Source: Monocercomonoides exilis
Lineage: Eukaryota; Preaxostyla; Oxymonadida; Polymastigidae
Direction: 5' to 3'
Length of the DNA stretch: 64,000 nt
Assembly (NCBI GenBank): GCA_001643675.2
Contig: LSRY02000028.1
Coordinates: 868,001 to 932,000, forward strand
Shown: positions 1 through 13,476 of the stretch, in pieces
How the letters are laid out: every line of letters begins with the position of its first letter
Numbering within the stretch: position 1 is the first letter of the stretch
Notes under the pieces: generated by a model
What the model was told of the DNA's origin: nothing
The model's input: only the letters and a program-made list of their open reading frames with translations
Database searches by the model: none
Translations under genes and position numbers: made by a program

Positions 1-2767
1 GTCTTCCTTCTTCCCTTCTTCTTCCTCTGCTTCTGCTTCCACTTCTTCTTTGTCTTCTTCTTCTACTTCTTCTTCTTCAACTACTCCTTCTTCTTCCTCT
101 TCTTCCTCTTCTTCTATTATGTCTGCTCCTTCTCCTTCTCCTTCTCCAGCCACCCGCCTCACACAGAACCCAGCTGTTGCACTGAGCTCTTCCCAGCTGC
201 AAGTGCTGGAGAGAGGAATTATGTCTGTTGTGTCTAACCTTCTCCCGCTGCCTCCTCGTTCTGTTGTCGCAAACAGCATCTTGAACGACGTGAAGGCGCT
301 GGTGCAGGAGTTATATCAAGGCGTGCTTATTTTGTTTTTTCATTGTTGATTGAGTAATGGTATTATTTTGTTCTTTTTATTTTTTTCCTTCTTCTTCTTC
401 TTCTTCTCTTCCTCTTTTATTTATTTGTCTATCTATCTATTCATTCATTCATTCATTCAGATGCCACTGTGGATGTCAAGATCTCAGGCTCGTATTTTTC
501 TGGGCTGTGTCCTCCGCTCTCCAATCTCGATCTGGTTGTTATTCCTTCGATAGCAACACCTCTTTTACGCATGTCACTCAGCCAACTTATTCCCATCCTG
601 TCTAAGAAGTATGTGCTGAAGAAGAAAGCAGAGAACGAAAGGGCAGACAGAAAGAAGAGAGAAGGGAGATGGAGGGATATGATGAGAGAGAAAGAGAGAG
701 AAAGGGAAAGAGAAAGAGAAAGAGAGAGAGGGAAAGAGGCAGAGAGAGAAAGAGAGAAAGAGAAGGAATGGATGCGAAGCAGAAGGAGTGAGAATGAAGT
801 GGGCAAACTGACAGTGCCACAGAAAGCTGATCTGATTGCAGCCAGCTCAGCATTTGAGACACGTCCATCTTCAGTTGCAGGCTCAGAGGATTCATCCAAC
901 CCAGCTAATGTTGCTCCTTCTCGTTGTACCTCTGCCTCTTCTGCCTCTTCCTTGTCTTCTATATCTTTTGCGTCTTCAGCGTCTTTCGCATCTTCCTTGC
1001 CTTCTCAAGCAGATACCCCTTTCGCTGCTCATTTATCTGCTCCAGCGCCTTCCTCCAAAGCAGCCATGAGTTCAGACAAACATCCAGTGAACACTTTCTT
1101 CGATGATGTCTGCAACGTCTATGAAATGGATGGGCTGCAGTGTTACTACGACGAGAGAGGAAATCTGGAGAAGATCGGCTTTTATGTCCCTCTCTCGTCA
1201 ACAGGCCCTTCTGCCCATCCTTCCATTGCTCTGCCTGCTCCTTCTGCTCCACCCACAAATGCAGGGATGGGTTCTGCTGCTTCTTCTTCTGCTTCTTCTT
1301 CTTCTGTTTCGTCGGCTTCTTCTTCCCCTTCCTCTTCCTCTTCCTCCTCCTCCTCATCATCTTCTTCTTCTTCTTCCGCTGCTCTTTTGCCAATCTCAGA
1401 TGCCTCACCATTGCCTTCCTCGTCTTTTCTCCCTTATTCTGCCTATCAGACAGCGTCGATGCCTTCCTGCTATTCTTCCACTTTGACTCATCTGTACTGC
1501 CTGATCACTCTGGACAATGTACCTTTCCTTCATTACTCCAATCTGCTTCATTTGTATTGCATCACCGACTCGCGCTGCCTCCAGCTCGGCTTGTTTATTT
1601 TGCACTGGGCAAACGCGAGAATGCTGGACAGAGAAAATGAAGGTGTGTGGCTATTGCCTGTGTATTTGGGTTGATGAAATGAGTAAAAAAAGGATGGTGA
1701 CATTGTTAAACGTTAATTGTTTATAAATCAAAGAAAAGATGGATTAGAAAATGAAACTTTGCTATTTAAACAAAAATATTATTTCCAATATTTAATATTC
1801 TTATATATTTAATTTTGTTCATTTTTCTTGTATATTTTTTTATCAATTGTGCAATCAGGCTGTCTATCACCCCGCTGCTTCATCTGCTTGGTGATCTTTT
1901 TTCTCCAGCAGTGTGATCCGCCAGTTCTGCCCTCCTTCCAGTCTGAGTCTATCATTGCACTTTCCTCTTCGTTTGTGCACACCACAGTCAATCAGATGGT
2001 CATCCGCTATTCGACCGACCACCACATCTGGCGGACCAAAGGAAGCACTGCCAGCAATCGGGAATCAATGGCTATGCTGGTCATAGACTTCTACAACTTT
2101 TGGCTCTACCACTTCCACCCGAACTCACAGGTGGTCAGCATTCGGCTTGGCAAGGTGTGAAAAGATAGGGAAGATGGTGCTATTGAAATATGGTAATATT
2201 TTTTAATGTGATTAAAAGTGCCTGTAAAAAAAATCTTGTTCAATTTATATATATTTGGAATATATAACCTTTTTTTTTTTATATATGAATATGCATTCAT
2301 AATTATTCTTTTTGTGCACACAAAATATTCATATGTTTAGTTTTTACATCGGAATGACTGTATCTGGAGGCAAACGAAAAAGGAAGGGAAATCAACTCAT
2401 TTGTTTCCAATTGAGGATCCATTTGACAACCAAACAGACATTGCTTCATCTGTATGCTTCTTTCTTTTTATTATTTGATGGTTGTCTTATTATTATTATT
2501 TATTTACTAAACTTTATTTTATTTTATTTTATTTTATTTTATTTTATTTTCCTTCTTGTTGTTTGCGTGCACAACTGTCCTTCTTCATTATGTTCTATTA
2601 TTTAATCCATCCAATTGATCTGTCATCATGTGAATGTGTTTTATTCTGCTAAGCTGCAACCACACAAACTGCGAGAGCTGAAAAACGAGCTTCTTCGAGC
2701 ACTGATGTTTCTCGTGAAGGGGCAACCCCTTCTTCGATTGTTTGAGCCAAAAAAGAGAAAGAAATAA
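1..2767 (+). CDS. Terminal uridylyltransferase / non-canonical poly(A) polymerase-like protein, 5' partial
   Basis: Reconstructed exons are <2..320, 461..1642, 1859..2154, 2341..2451 and 2654..2767 (TAA), with consistent phases; the reading frame is open to the left edge, so the start lies outside. The family (Cid1/TUT4/TRF4) adds nucleotides to RNA 3' ends. Visible parts in order: a Ser-rich leader; the nucleotidyltransferase motif GSYFSGLCPPLSNLDLVV across 488-541; a charged Lys/Arg/Glu tract and long Ser-rich inserts; the central helical part ending in LGLFILHWANARMLD; LSPRCFICLVIFFLQ; and a PAP-associated domain with SIRLGK and PIEDPFD, which matches the IEDPFD signature of TUTases. The C-terminus is basic. 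Odd points: the first Asp of the usual S-D-x-D catalytic pair reads Asn (SNLD), and the first visible intron has a GC donor. The enzyme may be inactive. Whether it is U- or A-adding cannot be decided here. Confidence 0.82.
321..460 (+). other. GC-AG intron in the TUTase-like gene
   Basis: The reading frame of the nucleotidyltransferase domain is restored only if exon 1 ends ...CAAG at 320 and the intron runs GCGTGC...ATTCAG. This joins ELYQ to DATVDVKISGSY, the continuous strand expected in TRF4/TUT proteins. The nearest GT donor (324) leaves the wrong phase. Confidence 0.65.
441..460 (+). repeat. (ATTC)n tetranucleotide tract at an intron 3' end
   Basis: Four to five ATTC units lie directly before the acceptor AG of the first visible intron. 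Confidence 0.8.
2510..2552 (+). repeat. (TTTTA)n pentanucleotide tract inside an intron
   Basis: About eight TTTTA units in the last intron of the TUTase-like gene. A similar (TTTTC)n tract lies at about 3041-3072 downstream of the gene. Confidence 0.85.
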
Positions 2768-5700
2768 GCAAACATGCTTGGTCTTTTGAGCAATTTAACT
2801 TAAAAGGCATTTGATATTGCAGGTCAGAGGAACTATTTCTTTAGTGATTAAAAAGACAAATGAACAAAGTTGTTTGCGAAAAAGGACAAAATGGAAAAGA
2901 AATACGCAAAAATGTGGAGGGACATATTTAAAATCCTGTTCATAGGAACAAATACGAAGCATTTTACAATGAAATAGATATTTTTTGGATGCAGAGAAAT
3001 GTCTATGAATAAATACTATTAATTATTCATTGTCCATTTTTCTTTTCTTTTCTTTTCTTTTCTTTTCTTTTCTTATTATCTTTTCTGTCGCTTTCTATAT
3101 TTTTATATTAATGTTGGTGAAAGTTAGTAGTGTTCGATATGTATTTGTGTTAAATCATTCCTTGTGGTTTATTACTAATCTGACAATGTATGTATTGTAT
3201 CGCTTGTCAATTTATTGACTTATATTTTTTGATTATTTTGCATGATTATAACTTTCGACTGATATCAATCTGCTTTTTCTGCTTATTTATTCTCACAATT
3301 GGAATATCCAAAAAAGAACTAAGTTTTATATGTTCATAAGGATATTAACCAAAAAAGCACGTCACATTGTTACTTTATTTTCTGAGTTCTTATTTTGCTG
3401 CCTTTGCTGCTGTAATGTTTGATTGATACTTTTGTAGAATCCTTAAGCGGTCATTGCTGCAGTTTATTATTTCTTATGCTTTTCTAATATTTGTCTTCTT
3501 CACTTATGTTTTTAAAATTCTTCTGCTTCTTCTAAATTGACGCTACTTTCGATTAGCAATGTTTCTTTTTCTAACACTTTCATTCTGAATCTTTTATTTT
3601 CACAAAACGCATTCTTAGCTTTATTAGCATGAAATAAAAATTATTTATTTTCAGGTGTTTGTCGTATTTGTTCATTCATCGTTTATGGTGATGATTGGTT
3701 TACACTTTGCAGATGTATTTATTTTGTTTTTCTTTTCTTTCACACAAAAAAAAAAACTTATATTTTGACTTATTTTCCATTTTTGTGGTTTTCTATGGAT
3801 CCTTCGAGCTATCGCCTCATGGTTTCATAGAATTATTATGTTCAGTCTTTTTTCGAATTATTTTTATTTTATTTATTTTATTCATTTTATTTTTGACATT
3901 TACTGATTTGTATTAACAGACTACTACTGTTTTTGAGTTTTTGTTCTTTTCTTCTATTTTATTCGCTTTTGTTTATTCGTCGAGTCTTTTTTATTTTAAT
4001 TTAATTTTTTAAAATCTGTTCAACTAGTTTTTCCTTTCCTTTTCTTTTTTTTTTTTTTATTTTATTTTTTTTTTTTCTTTTCTTTCCTATTTAAATGAAT
4101 TCAAGTTTATTGAATCGATATTATTTAGCTTTTTTCCCAAAAAGAAATCTGAGACGTCAAATTTAAAACTATATTTTCTGGACTGCTTCAGTTGTTGAAG
4201 ATATAATGTTCCATTTAATTATCTTTTTTCATTGAAAGCATTCGAAACAAAATCTTTTTGATGCTTCCTCGTTTTGTTTTTGTGATTAGGTTCCTTTGTT
4301 TTCTTTTCTGAAGATAAGTTTACACTTCTCCCTCCATTATTTTTTTGATTTGCTTCTTTCTTTCTTTCTTTCATGTTTTGTTCTTTTCTATTTTTTCAGC
4401 TATCGTTTTTTTTATTATTTGTACTTGATACCTCTATGACTTTGAATTGTATTTGTTCCTGATCATCTTCTAATGTAGTTTTCCCTCAGGCTGACGAAGT
4501 TAATTTCATTCACCACATACGTCAGAATTTGAGACTGATATTGGTTGATTGATTATTTTTTCAATTAAAAAAGACATCACCCTTTAAAAAATATACCTTT
4601 CTTTTTTTTTATTTTTGTTATTTTTTTAAATTTTTATTTGATAAAAATTTTCAAAGAGAGGGAAAAATTAAAGAATGTGTATGTACTTGAAATGGAAAGA
4701 TAGCAAATTGATAACTGTATCAGGCTCTTCAAAATAATATGCTTGGTACAGCGTTGAAAAAGAATATAAATTTATCAAACTTTTTTTCTTTCTTTCGAGA
4801 TGTAAAATAATAATAATATGGAAATTTTTTTTTTTTTTTTTTTTTTTTTGTGAACAATTTTTCCCAAGCCAAATATGTTATGTGATTAGGAACAAAAAAC
4901 CTTTTAAAACTTTAATTGGGAGTAGTTTGAGAATGAATAAAAAACGAAAAATTTACATGAATAAACAAATAAATTGTGTTGATATTTTTGAAATCGACAA
5001 TTTTCTTTCAAAAGATTCAAAATGAAATGTTGTTTCAAACACATTCAAAAGAACAATTAACAGAAAAGTCACATTTTGTGATTATTTTTCGAGAATTTAT
5101 TTCAACTTTTGGCTTTAGAAACACTTTCAATTGATTTAATTCCAGAATAAAAAATATCCAGCCAATTGCATAAAAACAATTAATTATCGAGAGCGCGAAA
5201 ATATATGGGTGATTATTTTTGAAACACCATTTTTTCTGTTTGAATATTCGGTTTGAATATTAGTTTTGAATATTCATGAATGAACGCTGAAAAGGATTAA
5301 ATCCATTTTGCGATACCTCAACTGTTTGTTTAAGTCAAACATTGGCTTTTGAAACGGATGAAAATCATTTTAAATAAAAATGAAAAATATTTTTTTATAT
5401 GTGGGTGATCATTTTTAAAGTCATATTTTTACATTCAAAATTTTCGATTCAAGAATTTCTTTTGAATATGAATTCATAGTCACTAAAGAGAGAAAAGGCT
5501 TAATAAAGACATTTGAATATTAATTTCAGTTGATTCACTTAATCTTGAAACTGGTGTGATAAATTAAACATTTGAATTAATAAGCTCTTTTCAACGACAA
5601 GCATATTTTGAAAAATCTGCAACCAGAAAAAAGTTATGATTTTTAAAAATAAACACACATGTCAATGAATTTTCACAAAGACAAACATCCCGAAAAATGT

Positions 5701-7337
5701 TATGGTTTCAAAAAATAATTGAACATATTTTGGTGATAATTAATGAATCCTAATTTTTTAGATAAAAATTCGGTGTGAAAATTCGCTTCGAATATCAATT
5801 AAACATCACAAAATAGTTTTACCAACTTTCAAAGTTGTTTTTTTTTATGAAGGATATTTGAAGCATTAATTTTTTAGTCTGTTTTCATTTTTTTTTTAAA
5901 TGGAAAATTCATATCCAATTATATATTAAACCAATAAAAAGTAGACATTCCGAAAAAAGATATGATCTTTAAAATATACACCCATTTAATATCATATTTG
6001 TGTGTTGAAATTTATTGAAGCAATCTGATATCCTTTGGATTTAATTTTCATGGTTCAAAAGCACACAATCATTATCCACTGCTTATTTTGATATCAATCT
6101 GATTCAATTTACTTTTTCCGAACCCTTCATTTTTGACTCCGTCTCAAACTTTCAAAATGAAACGGGTGATAATAATGGAAATCTTAACTTTTTTCAGAGT
6201 TTTGATTCTTCAAAGGTTTTATTTCTTTGGAGATAAAATATTCTTTCCTAAAAAAAAAAATCATGGTAATCGTTAAAAATGAAGATGTCTGAGATTCAAT
6301 TCGTCAAAAAATTCACTTTAAAGAGTTAGTTCACTTTAACTGCTTTTATGTTCATATTTCAAAGTGAATTCTCAAACTGAAATATTTGATTGAGATAATA
6401 TGGATTCAAAAACAATCACTAAAATATATTCAGTCAAGCTCGGTCATAATCACAAACCATTTTGCCCGATTTTTTGAGATTAATACAGAACTTGATTATA
6501 ACCGAATCATTTTTTCGTTGGAAAGTATTTCTGAATTTTTTTCTTGAAGATAAACAAAGAAAATTTTCAATGTTTATTAAAATCCACACATTTGTTTTGA
6601 TTATTCAATTTTTTATGTTAAATGAAATTTTTTATTCATTTTAAAGCAGAAAAAATCAACTTTCATTTTTTCAAAATTTTCAAAATAGACAAAAAAAATC
6701 ACTTTTAATTTTTCAAAATATGTTATTATTCACGATTTTAGTGTGATTATAACCGATGAAATCACACATAAAAAATGCAAAATTTATTGATGCACAAAAA
6801 ATGTGATTATTTGCGATCTTGATTACAACCGAAGTGATTATAACCGAGCTTCACTGTGCCAAAAAAAATAGAAAAAGAAAACAGATTCTGTTGGAAAAAA
6901 TAAAACTTTATTCCTCGTATAAAACTTCAAATTTCGAGATAAATATCTGAGCTATAAAAAAATCATTATTGTGAACAATTAATTAAACTAAAATTTAAAA
7001 AAACACACAAAATCGTTTTCAAAGTTAATAAAAAAAGAGTTTATTTTCCTTTCAAATTGTTTTCTCAAAATATGTTCAAATATATTTATCACATTTTGAT
7101 AAAAATTATTTTAAACCAAATATTACTAAATAAATATTTTCAAAAAAAATTTGAGAAAAAATAACATTGACCGAAATTAGTGAAGGGTATTTGATCAGTA
7201 ATTTTTTTTTTGAAAAAATTTTAGTGACTGAAAATTGAATATTGCGATCCATGTATGCGCAGATTATTATAATGAGAAAGAATTGAAAAATTGGAAAAAA
7301 CTTTTTTTTGTACAAACAATCAAAAGCACAATTTTTG
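2768..7337. other. 4.6 kb AT-rich non-coding stretch
   Basis: I see no conserved protein on either strand; the longest ORFs are short, hydrophobic translations of T- or A-rich DNA. It holds simple repeats ((TTTTC)n near 3041, poly-T near 4825-4849), loosely similar repeated phrases between about 5200 and 6000 (for example GGGTGATNATTTTT at about 5209 and 5403), and the MITE-like element at 6430-6856. Confidence 0.6.
6430..6856. mobile_element. MITE-like element with 23-bp terminal inverted repeats
   Basis: The ends are inverted repeats of 23 bp matching at 21 positions (6430-6452 and 6834-6856). The right end read inward begins CAGTGAAGCTCGGTTATAAT. A sub-repeat GATTATAACCGA recurs inside at 6494-6505, 6745-6756 and 6836-6847, with a one-mismatch copy at 6821-6832; such subterminal repeats are typical of transposase binding sites. 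No transposase ORF is present, so the element would be non-autonomous. The CAGT terminus is reminiscent of Tc1/mariner or pogo-type elements, but I see no clear TA duplication on the flanks. The 427-bp length fits a MITE. Confidence 0.6.
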
Positions 7338-9493
<2,156 letters not shown>

Positions 9494-10313
9494 AGCTAAT
9501 GGCTCATTATAACGAATTAATAATTAATTTTTTGTTTAAGAATTTTGTTAAACTTTGGTATGTTTTTTTGTTTTTTGTATTTTATATTTTTTAACATTTT
9601 GAATTTTATTTTTTTGTTTTTTTGCATTGCTTGATTTTGTTGAAATTTAGTTTTTACCAATATTTATAAGTTAGCTTTTTGAATGATTTATTTCATTCTT
9701 TTTTTAAAAGGCATACGTTATTACGAACAAATGGAGTACGTTGTTCGAGTAAATTGGATGCTCTTATATTTAGAAACCTCTAAATAATTTTATTATGAAT
9801 TGTAATTCAGTGAAAAATTGATAACGGATGCATATTTTGTAAAAAATAAGTAATTTTTATGTTTTGAAGTTGATTATCATCAGCTAAAATCTTGTTAAAG
9901 ATTAGTCTTTCTTTTTTCAATGATAATTTGCTTTTCACAAACTCAATACAAACATTTCCCCACATATTGAATCACATATTTTTGCATTATAAATGCAACA
10001 ACACTTACATTATCGACAATTAACTTTATTTTGTACTTATCACGCAAAAAATCCATTATTTCAATAACAACAAAATCATCATCATCATCATCATCAAAAT
10101 ATCTTATTTGATAATTGAGGAGAAATAAACAAGAAATTAAATAAAATCACTAAAATTTTTAACATGTAACTATTGTAAAACAAATATTCTTAATAAAAAA
10201 ACGCACAATCACAACAAAAAATATAACTTCACAATATTGTAGGTTTACAATTTAACTTTTCCAAATATGCAAATCAATTGCTTAAATTCAGAAAGTTATT
10301 TTTAATTCGAAGC
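9494..10313. other. Intergenic, AT-rich
   Basis: This lies between the convergent 3' ends of the acetyltransferase gene and the minus-strand six-exon gene. I see only A/T-rich sequence and a short (CAT)n tract near 10075-10095; no conserved coding or RNA signal. Confidence 0.6.
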
Positions 10314-11188
10314 TCAAACTTCTTCATCGTTTGTTGAAATCAAATCTAAGCACTGCTGAACAGAATCGTGATATTGATTTTGAAAGGTTATCAAATTTTC
10401 AATTTGTGATAAAATTGATGTCTATTTTTTTTTTTTTCCATCGAAACATTCATTTCATAATAGAGAAAATAATTCTTTTTAAAAATGAACAAACCATTTC
10501 CAACGGAGATTCCATAAATTGGAAAGCCCAGATAATTTTCTTGAAACTGTCACAAAGATTGGCGAGAATTGTTGGTATTTTCATCACCATTGAATTGAAT
10601 TCTCTTTGAAACAACATCATTTGAAAAAAAGTTAAAAAAGATCTCCAAACTCTTGTCCTTCTTTCCCCAATGAAATCCAATTCGACTGAGAAGAACGCTG
10701 TAATATGATACTTATTTTATCTTTTTTTGCCAAGGTTTGCTTTAAAAGTTCTGAAACTTTTGACACCGCACTTATTTTGCTCACTATTTACTTTTAAAGT
10801 TCAGAAAAATAAAAAATATTCACAAACTTATCGATGATTCTTCACAAAAATCCGCAGTCTTTTCTTTTAATCGTAATATTTCAATCATATTATTTTGCTG
10901 AAAATTGATTATTGTGAAACTATTTAAATTAAAATAAAAGTTTGCAAAACCTCAAGAAGTTCGGCTTCTTTTTGTAAAATGAGCATCTGAATATCATATA
11001 ACTTATCTTCTTTTTTTATTTCCAATTGATTTGATATGGCCTTTAGCAAAGTGTTGAAGATTCAAAAAGAATTTATCTGTTCAAACCAATGGAATTCCGC
11101 ATTTTTCTGCTAAAGATAAAGCAGAATGAACTCCACCTGTTACTATTGCTGTTGATTTCTGGGGTTTTGAAACATCTTGAATGTTCAT
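10314..11188 (-). CDS. Hypothetical 176-aa protein, six exons
   Basis: Not recognised. Read on the minus strand, exons 11188..11087, 11040..10951, 10897..10828, 10790..10767, 10697..10495 and 10355..10314 (TGA) join with consistent phases into one 176-aa frame. Every intron has GT-AG ends, and the sizes (46, 53, 37, 69 and 139 nt) are like those of neighbouring genes. The N-terminus contains STAIVTGGVHSALSLAEKCG, followed by a charged helical, probably coiled-coil stretch (about residues 36-85), then a helical, Trp/Phe-rich C-terminal half with RTRVWRSFLTFF and CDSFKKIIWAFQFME, and an acidic end. No membrane segment or catalytic motif is evident. It starts 60 bp from the start of SYF2 on the other strand. 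Coding status rests on phase consistency only; the 37-nt intron and 24-nt exon are the weakest points. Confidence 0.5.
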
Positions 11189-11248
11189 TATGACAAATTA
11201 ACAAAAAAGTTTGATTCACATATGAAAGATGGCATTATTTGATCAATT
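11189..11248. promoter_or_regulatory. Short divergent intergenic region (putative bidirectional promoter)
   Basis: Only 60 bp separate the proposed ATG codons of the minus-strand hypothetical gene and plus-strand SYF2. Any promoter and both 5' UTRs must fit here or overlap the coding regions. No specific element was recognised. Confidence 0.35.
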
Positions 11249-12550
11249 ATGAATAATAATACCGAAGAAAAAATCTCAAAGGAAGTTACAAATGACAATT
11301 CAGAGATATCATTAAAAAAAATTAAAAGGCCATCTTCTTTTAGCGATGATAGCTCCGATGAAGAGCTTGATTCAATTAAAAACAAAAAATATGATCTCGA
11401 TGATTCTTCAAGCGAAGACAATGATCATAAAGATGAAAGTGGAGAAGGAGGGGAAGAAAAACATATGACAGATGATTCTGATGACTACAAAAGTAATTCT
11501 GAAGATACATCTTCGGACATTTCAGAATCTGATGATGAAACTTTGGACAGACTAGAACTTAACAAAAGGAGATTATTCGAATTGCGCTTGAAGATGGCAT
11601 GCACTTAAAGCTATTTTTTATAAAAATAAAATGAAAATATATTTGTTTTATTTTCTTTAGAATGAGGAAAGAAAAAAAATCCGTGATGTTATTGTTGAAG
11701 AGGAGTTAAAGAAATCATTGCCTTTTTGGAAACAGGAAAAAATTAGAAGAGCAAAAGAGAACCAAGAAAAACAAGAGAAACTAGCCGCTGCACTCGAATC
11801 AGGTGAGACTATTGATCCATCTCTTATGGAAGAAACTGCTCTTGAAGCTGGACTTCGAATGAAGCAAGCGAAAAAACGAGAAAAACAAAAGCAACTCGAT
11901 GGATTTCACCGAGGTTTGACAAAAAAAATCTCTGTTTAAAATTCATCTATTTTCTAACAACATTTTTTTTTGAATTTCTCTTAAATCGATTTCAAAGATT
12001 TTGTGAATTATGAAGCAACCAGAAAAGCTTTCAAAAAGAGATCTGAAAACCTCTTTGTCGATTTGGTATGTTTCATTTCTTATTTTATTTGCGCTTTGGA
12101 AATATTTTTTTCTTTTTCTTTTTCTTTGTCAAAAGGATGAATACGAGAGAAGAAAGCAAAATGAATTGACCTCAAGCACCGCATCTCTTTCTGAGAAAGG
12201 TCAAGTTATTTTACCAGTTGATAGAAAGCGCGTTGATGAATTTATAAAGACTTTGAATAAAGAGTATGAAACTCAAAATTTTCTTTGTAACTGTCAAAAT
12301 TTTTATGTATATAAATCAAATACCAAATTATATATTTATGCAATTTTACAGAGATTTACGAAAGGAAAAATTCCATCGTCATCGGAGATCAGTTGGGCTT
12401 ATGGCTGGAAAGGATATAGACAAAGAAGCAGAAGAAGAAGTAGATGCAATACATGAAGGAAACAAGAAGTTTAACAAGAAGCTGCGGAGAGATTATGATA
12501 AGCACACAACTGCCATCAAGGAAAGCCTGGAAAGAGGTACAGCTGTATGA
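11249..12550 (+). CDS. SYF2: Pre-mRNA-splicing factor SYF2
   Basis: Five exons, 11249..11596, 11661..11913, 11998..12065, 12136..12263 and 12352..12550 (TGA), give 331 aa with consistent phases. SYF2 is a component of the Prp19/NTC-associated spliceosome and acts around the activated spliceosome in the nucleus. Evidence: an acidic Ser/Asp/Glu-rich N-terminus (about residues 1-95); the conserved helical segment LRLKMNEERKKIRDVIVEEE followed by LPFW; a Lys/Glu-rich helix; and the diagnostic C-terminus KFNKKLRRDYDKHTTAIK ending LERGTAV, nearly the same as the animal protein's end. The length is slightly above the human protein because of the acidic leader. The first intron appears to use a GC donor. 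Presence of this factor fits an intron-rich genome. Confidence 0.93.
11597..11660 (+). other. GC-AG intron in SYF2
   Basis: Exon 1 ends ...TTGAAGATG and the intron begins GCATGC and ends CTTTAG. The join LRLKM-NEERKK is exactly the conserved SYF2 helix. No GT donor in the neighbourhood gives that frame before the TAA at 11606-11608. Confidence 0.75.
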
Positions 12551-13476
12551 AATAGTTGGTCCATTTGAAGCCAAATGTGTTATGATATGATTAATTCGGA
12601 GATATAAGAACACTTCTGATTTCAATGATTGAGGAATGCGCAAGCAGGCGATGAACTGAACTCGGGATCATTTACAGAAAACCTGCCATTCTTTAATGGG
12701 ATCAATTGCCCAATTCATAATTGATTTTTCGTTTACTAACACATGTTTGTTAAACATGATATTGTGAAATCTAAGTCTTTGAAATAATTGCTTTCTATTT
12801 TTATTAACATTTAAAAACTGATGACAAACAATTGATTCGCATTGAATGTTCCCTAATGATTCAAGGGCTCAAAATTTTCAACAATGGTTATAATTTAATA
12901 ATCGTGAATTCTGCAGCCTAATGAGTTACAAATTGCAATAGATTGTTTTGTAACATGCATTAAAGAAGGAAAAAAAATTGCTTTTGAATTATGTACAAAA
13001 TACAGCTGTTTGAAATAAAGGTGAGCGTCAAAAATCAAATAAATACGATATGAAAATACATAAAAGGTAATAAATCCATAGAGACTGATTGTAAGAAAGA
13101 CATTCAAAATAAATAATAATTTTTTAGAATAAATTCCCTCAAGCTTGAGGGAAACAGCACTCGGAAAACTCTCAAACCAAGATGATAGTGTTTATGAACA
13201 TAACAAACATAACATTTCTTGCTAAACGTGGAATCCTTTATCAAATCCCAATAAACAGCAACATATTAGAACTCAAGATTGCAATGACGCCAATTTACAA
13301 CATATCTTTCAATAACATTCTTAATAAACAGAGTGGATAATAATTATAAGAGAATTCAAACAATAAAAAACAAATGAACAAAAAAACATAAAGTTAAAAT
13401 AAAACATAACAAAATTAAATATTAAAATAAAAAATAGAATAAATTCAGGTAAAAAAATTTGGAGCAATAAATTATG
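12551..13476. other. Intergenic between convergent genes
   Basis: AT-rich DNA between the 3' ends of SYF2 (+) and the polyketide synthase (-). I see no conserved ORF, RNA or repeat. Confidence 0.6.

Noticed and set aside
453-899. Minus-strand ORF rich in Ser/Leu/Phe opposite the TUTase-like exon
   Set aside because: Antisense translation of the (GAGA)n tract; the plus strand encodes the conserved domain.
3030-3916. Short hydrophobic plus-strand ORFs in the gene desert
   Set aside because: They are translations of T-rich simple sequence with no conserved motif.
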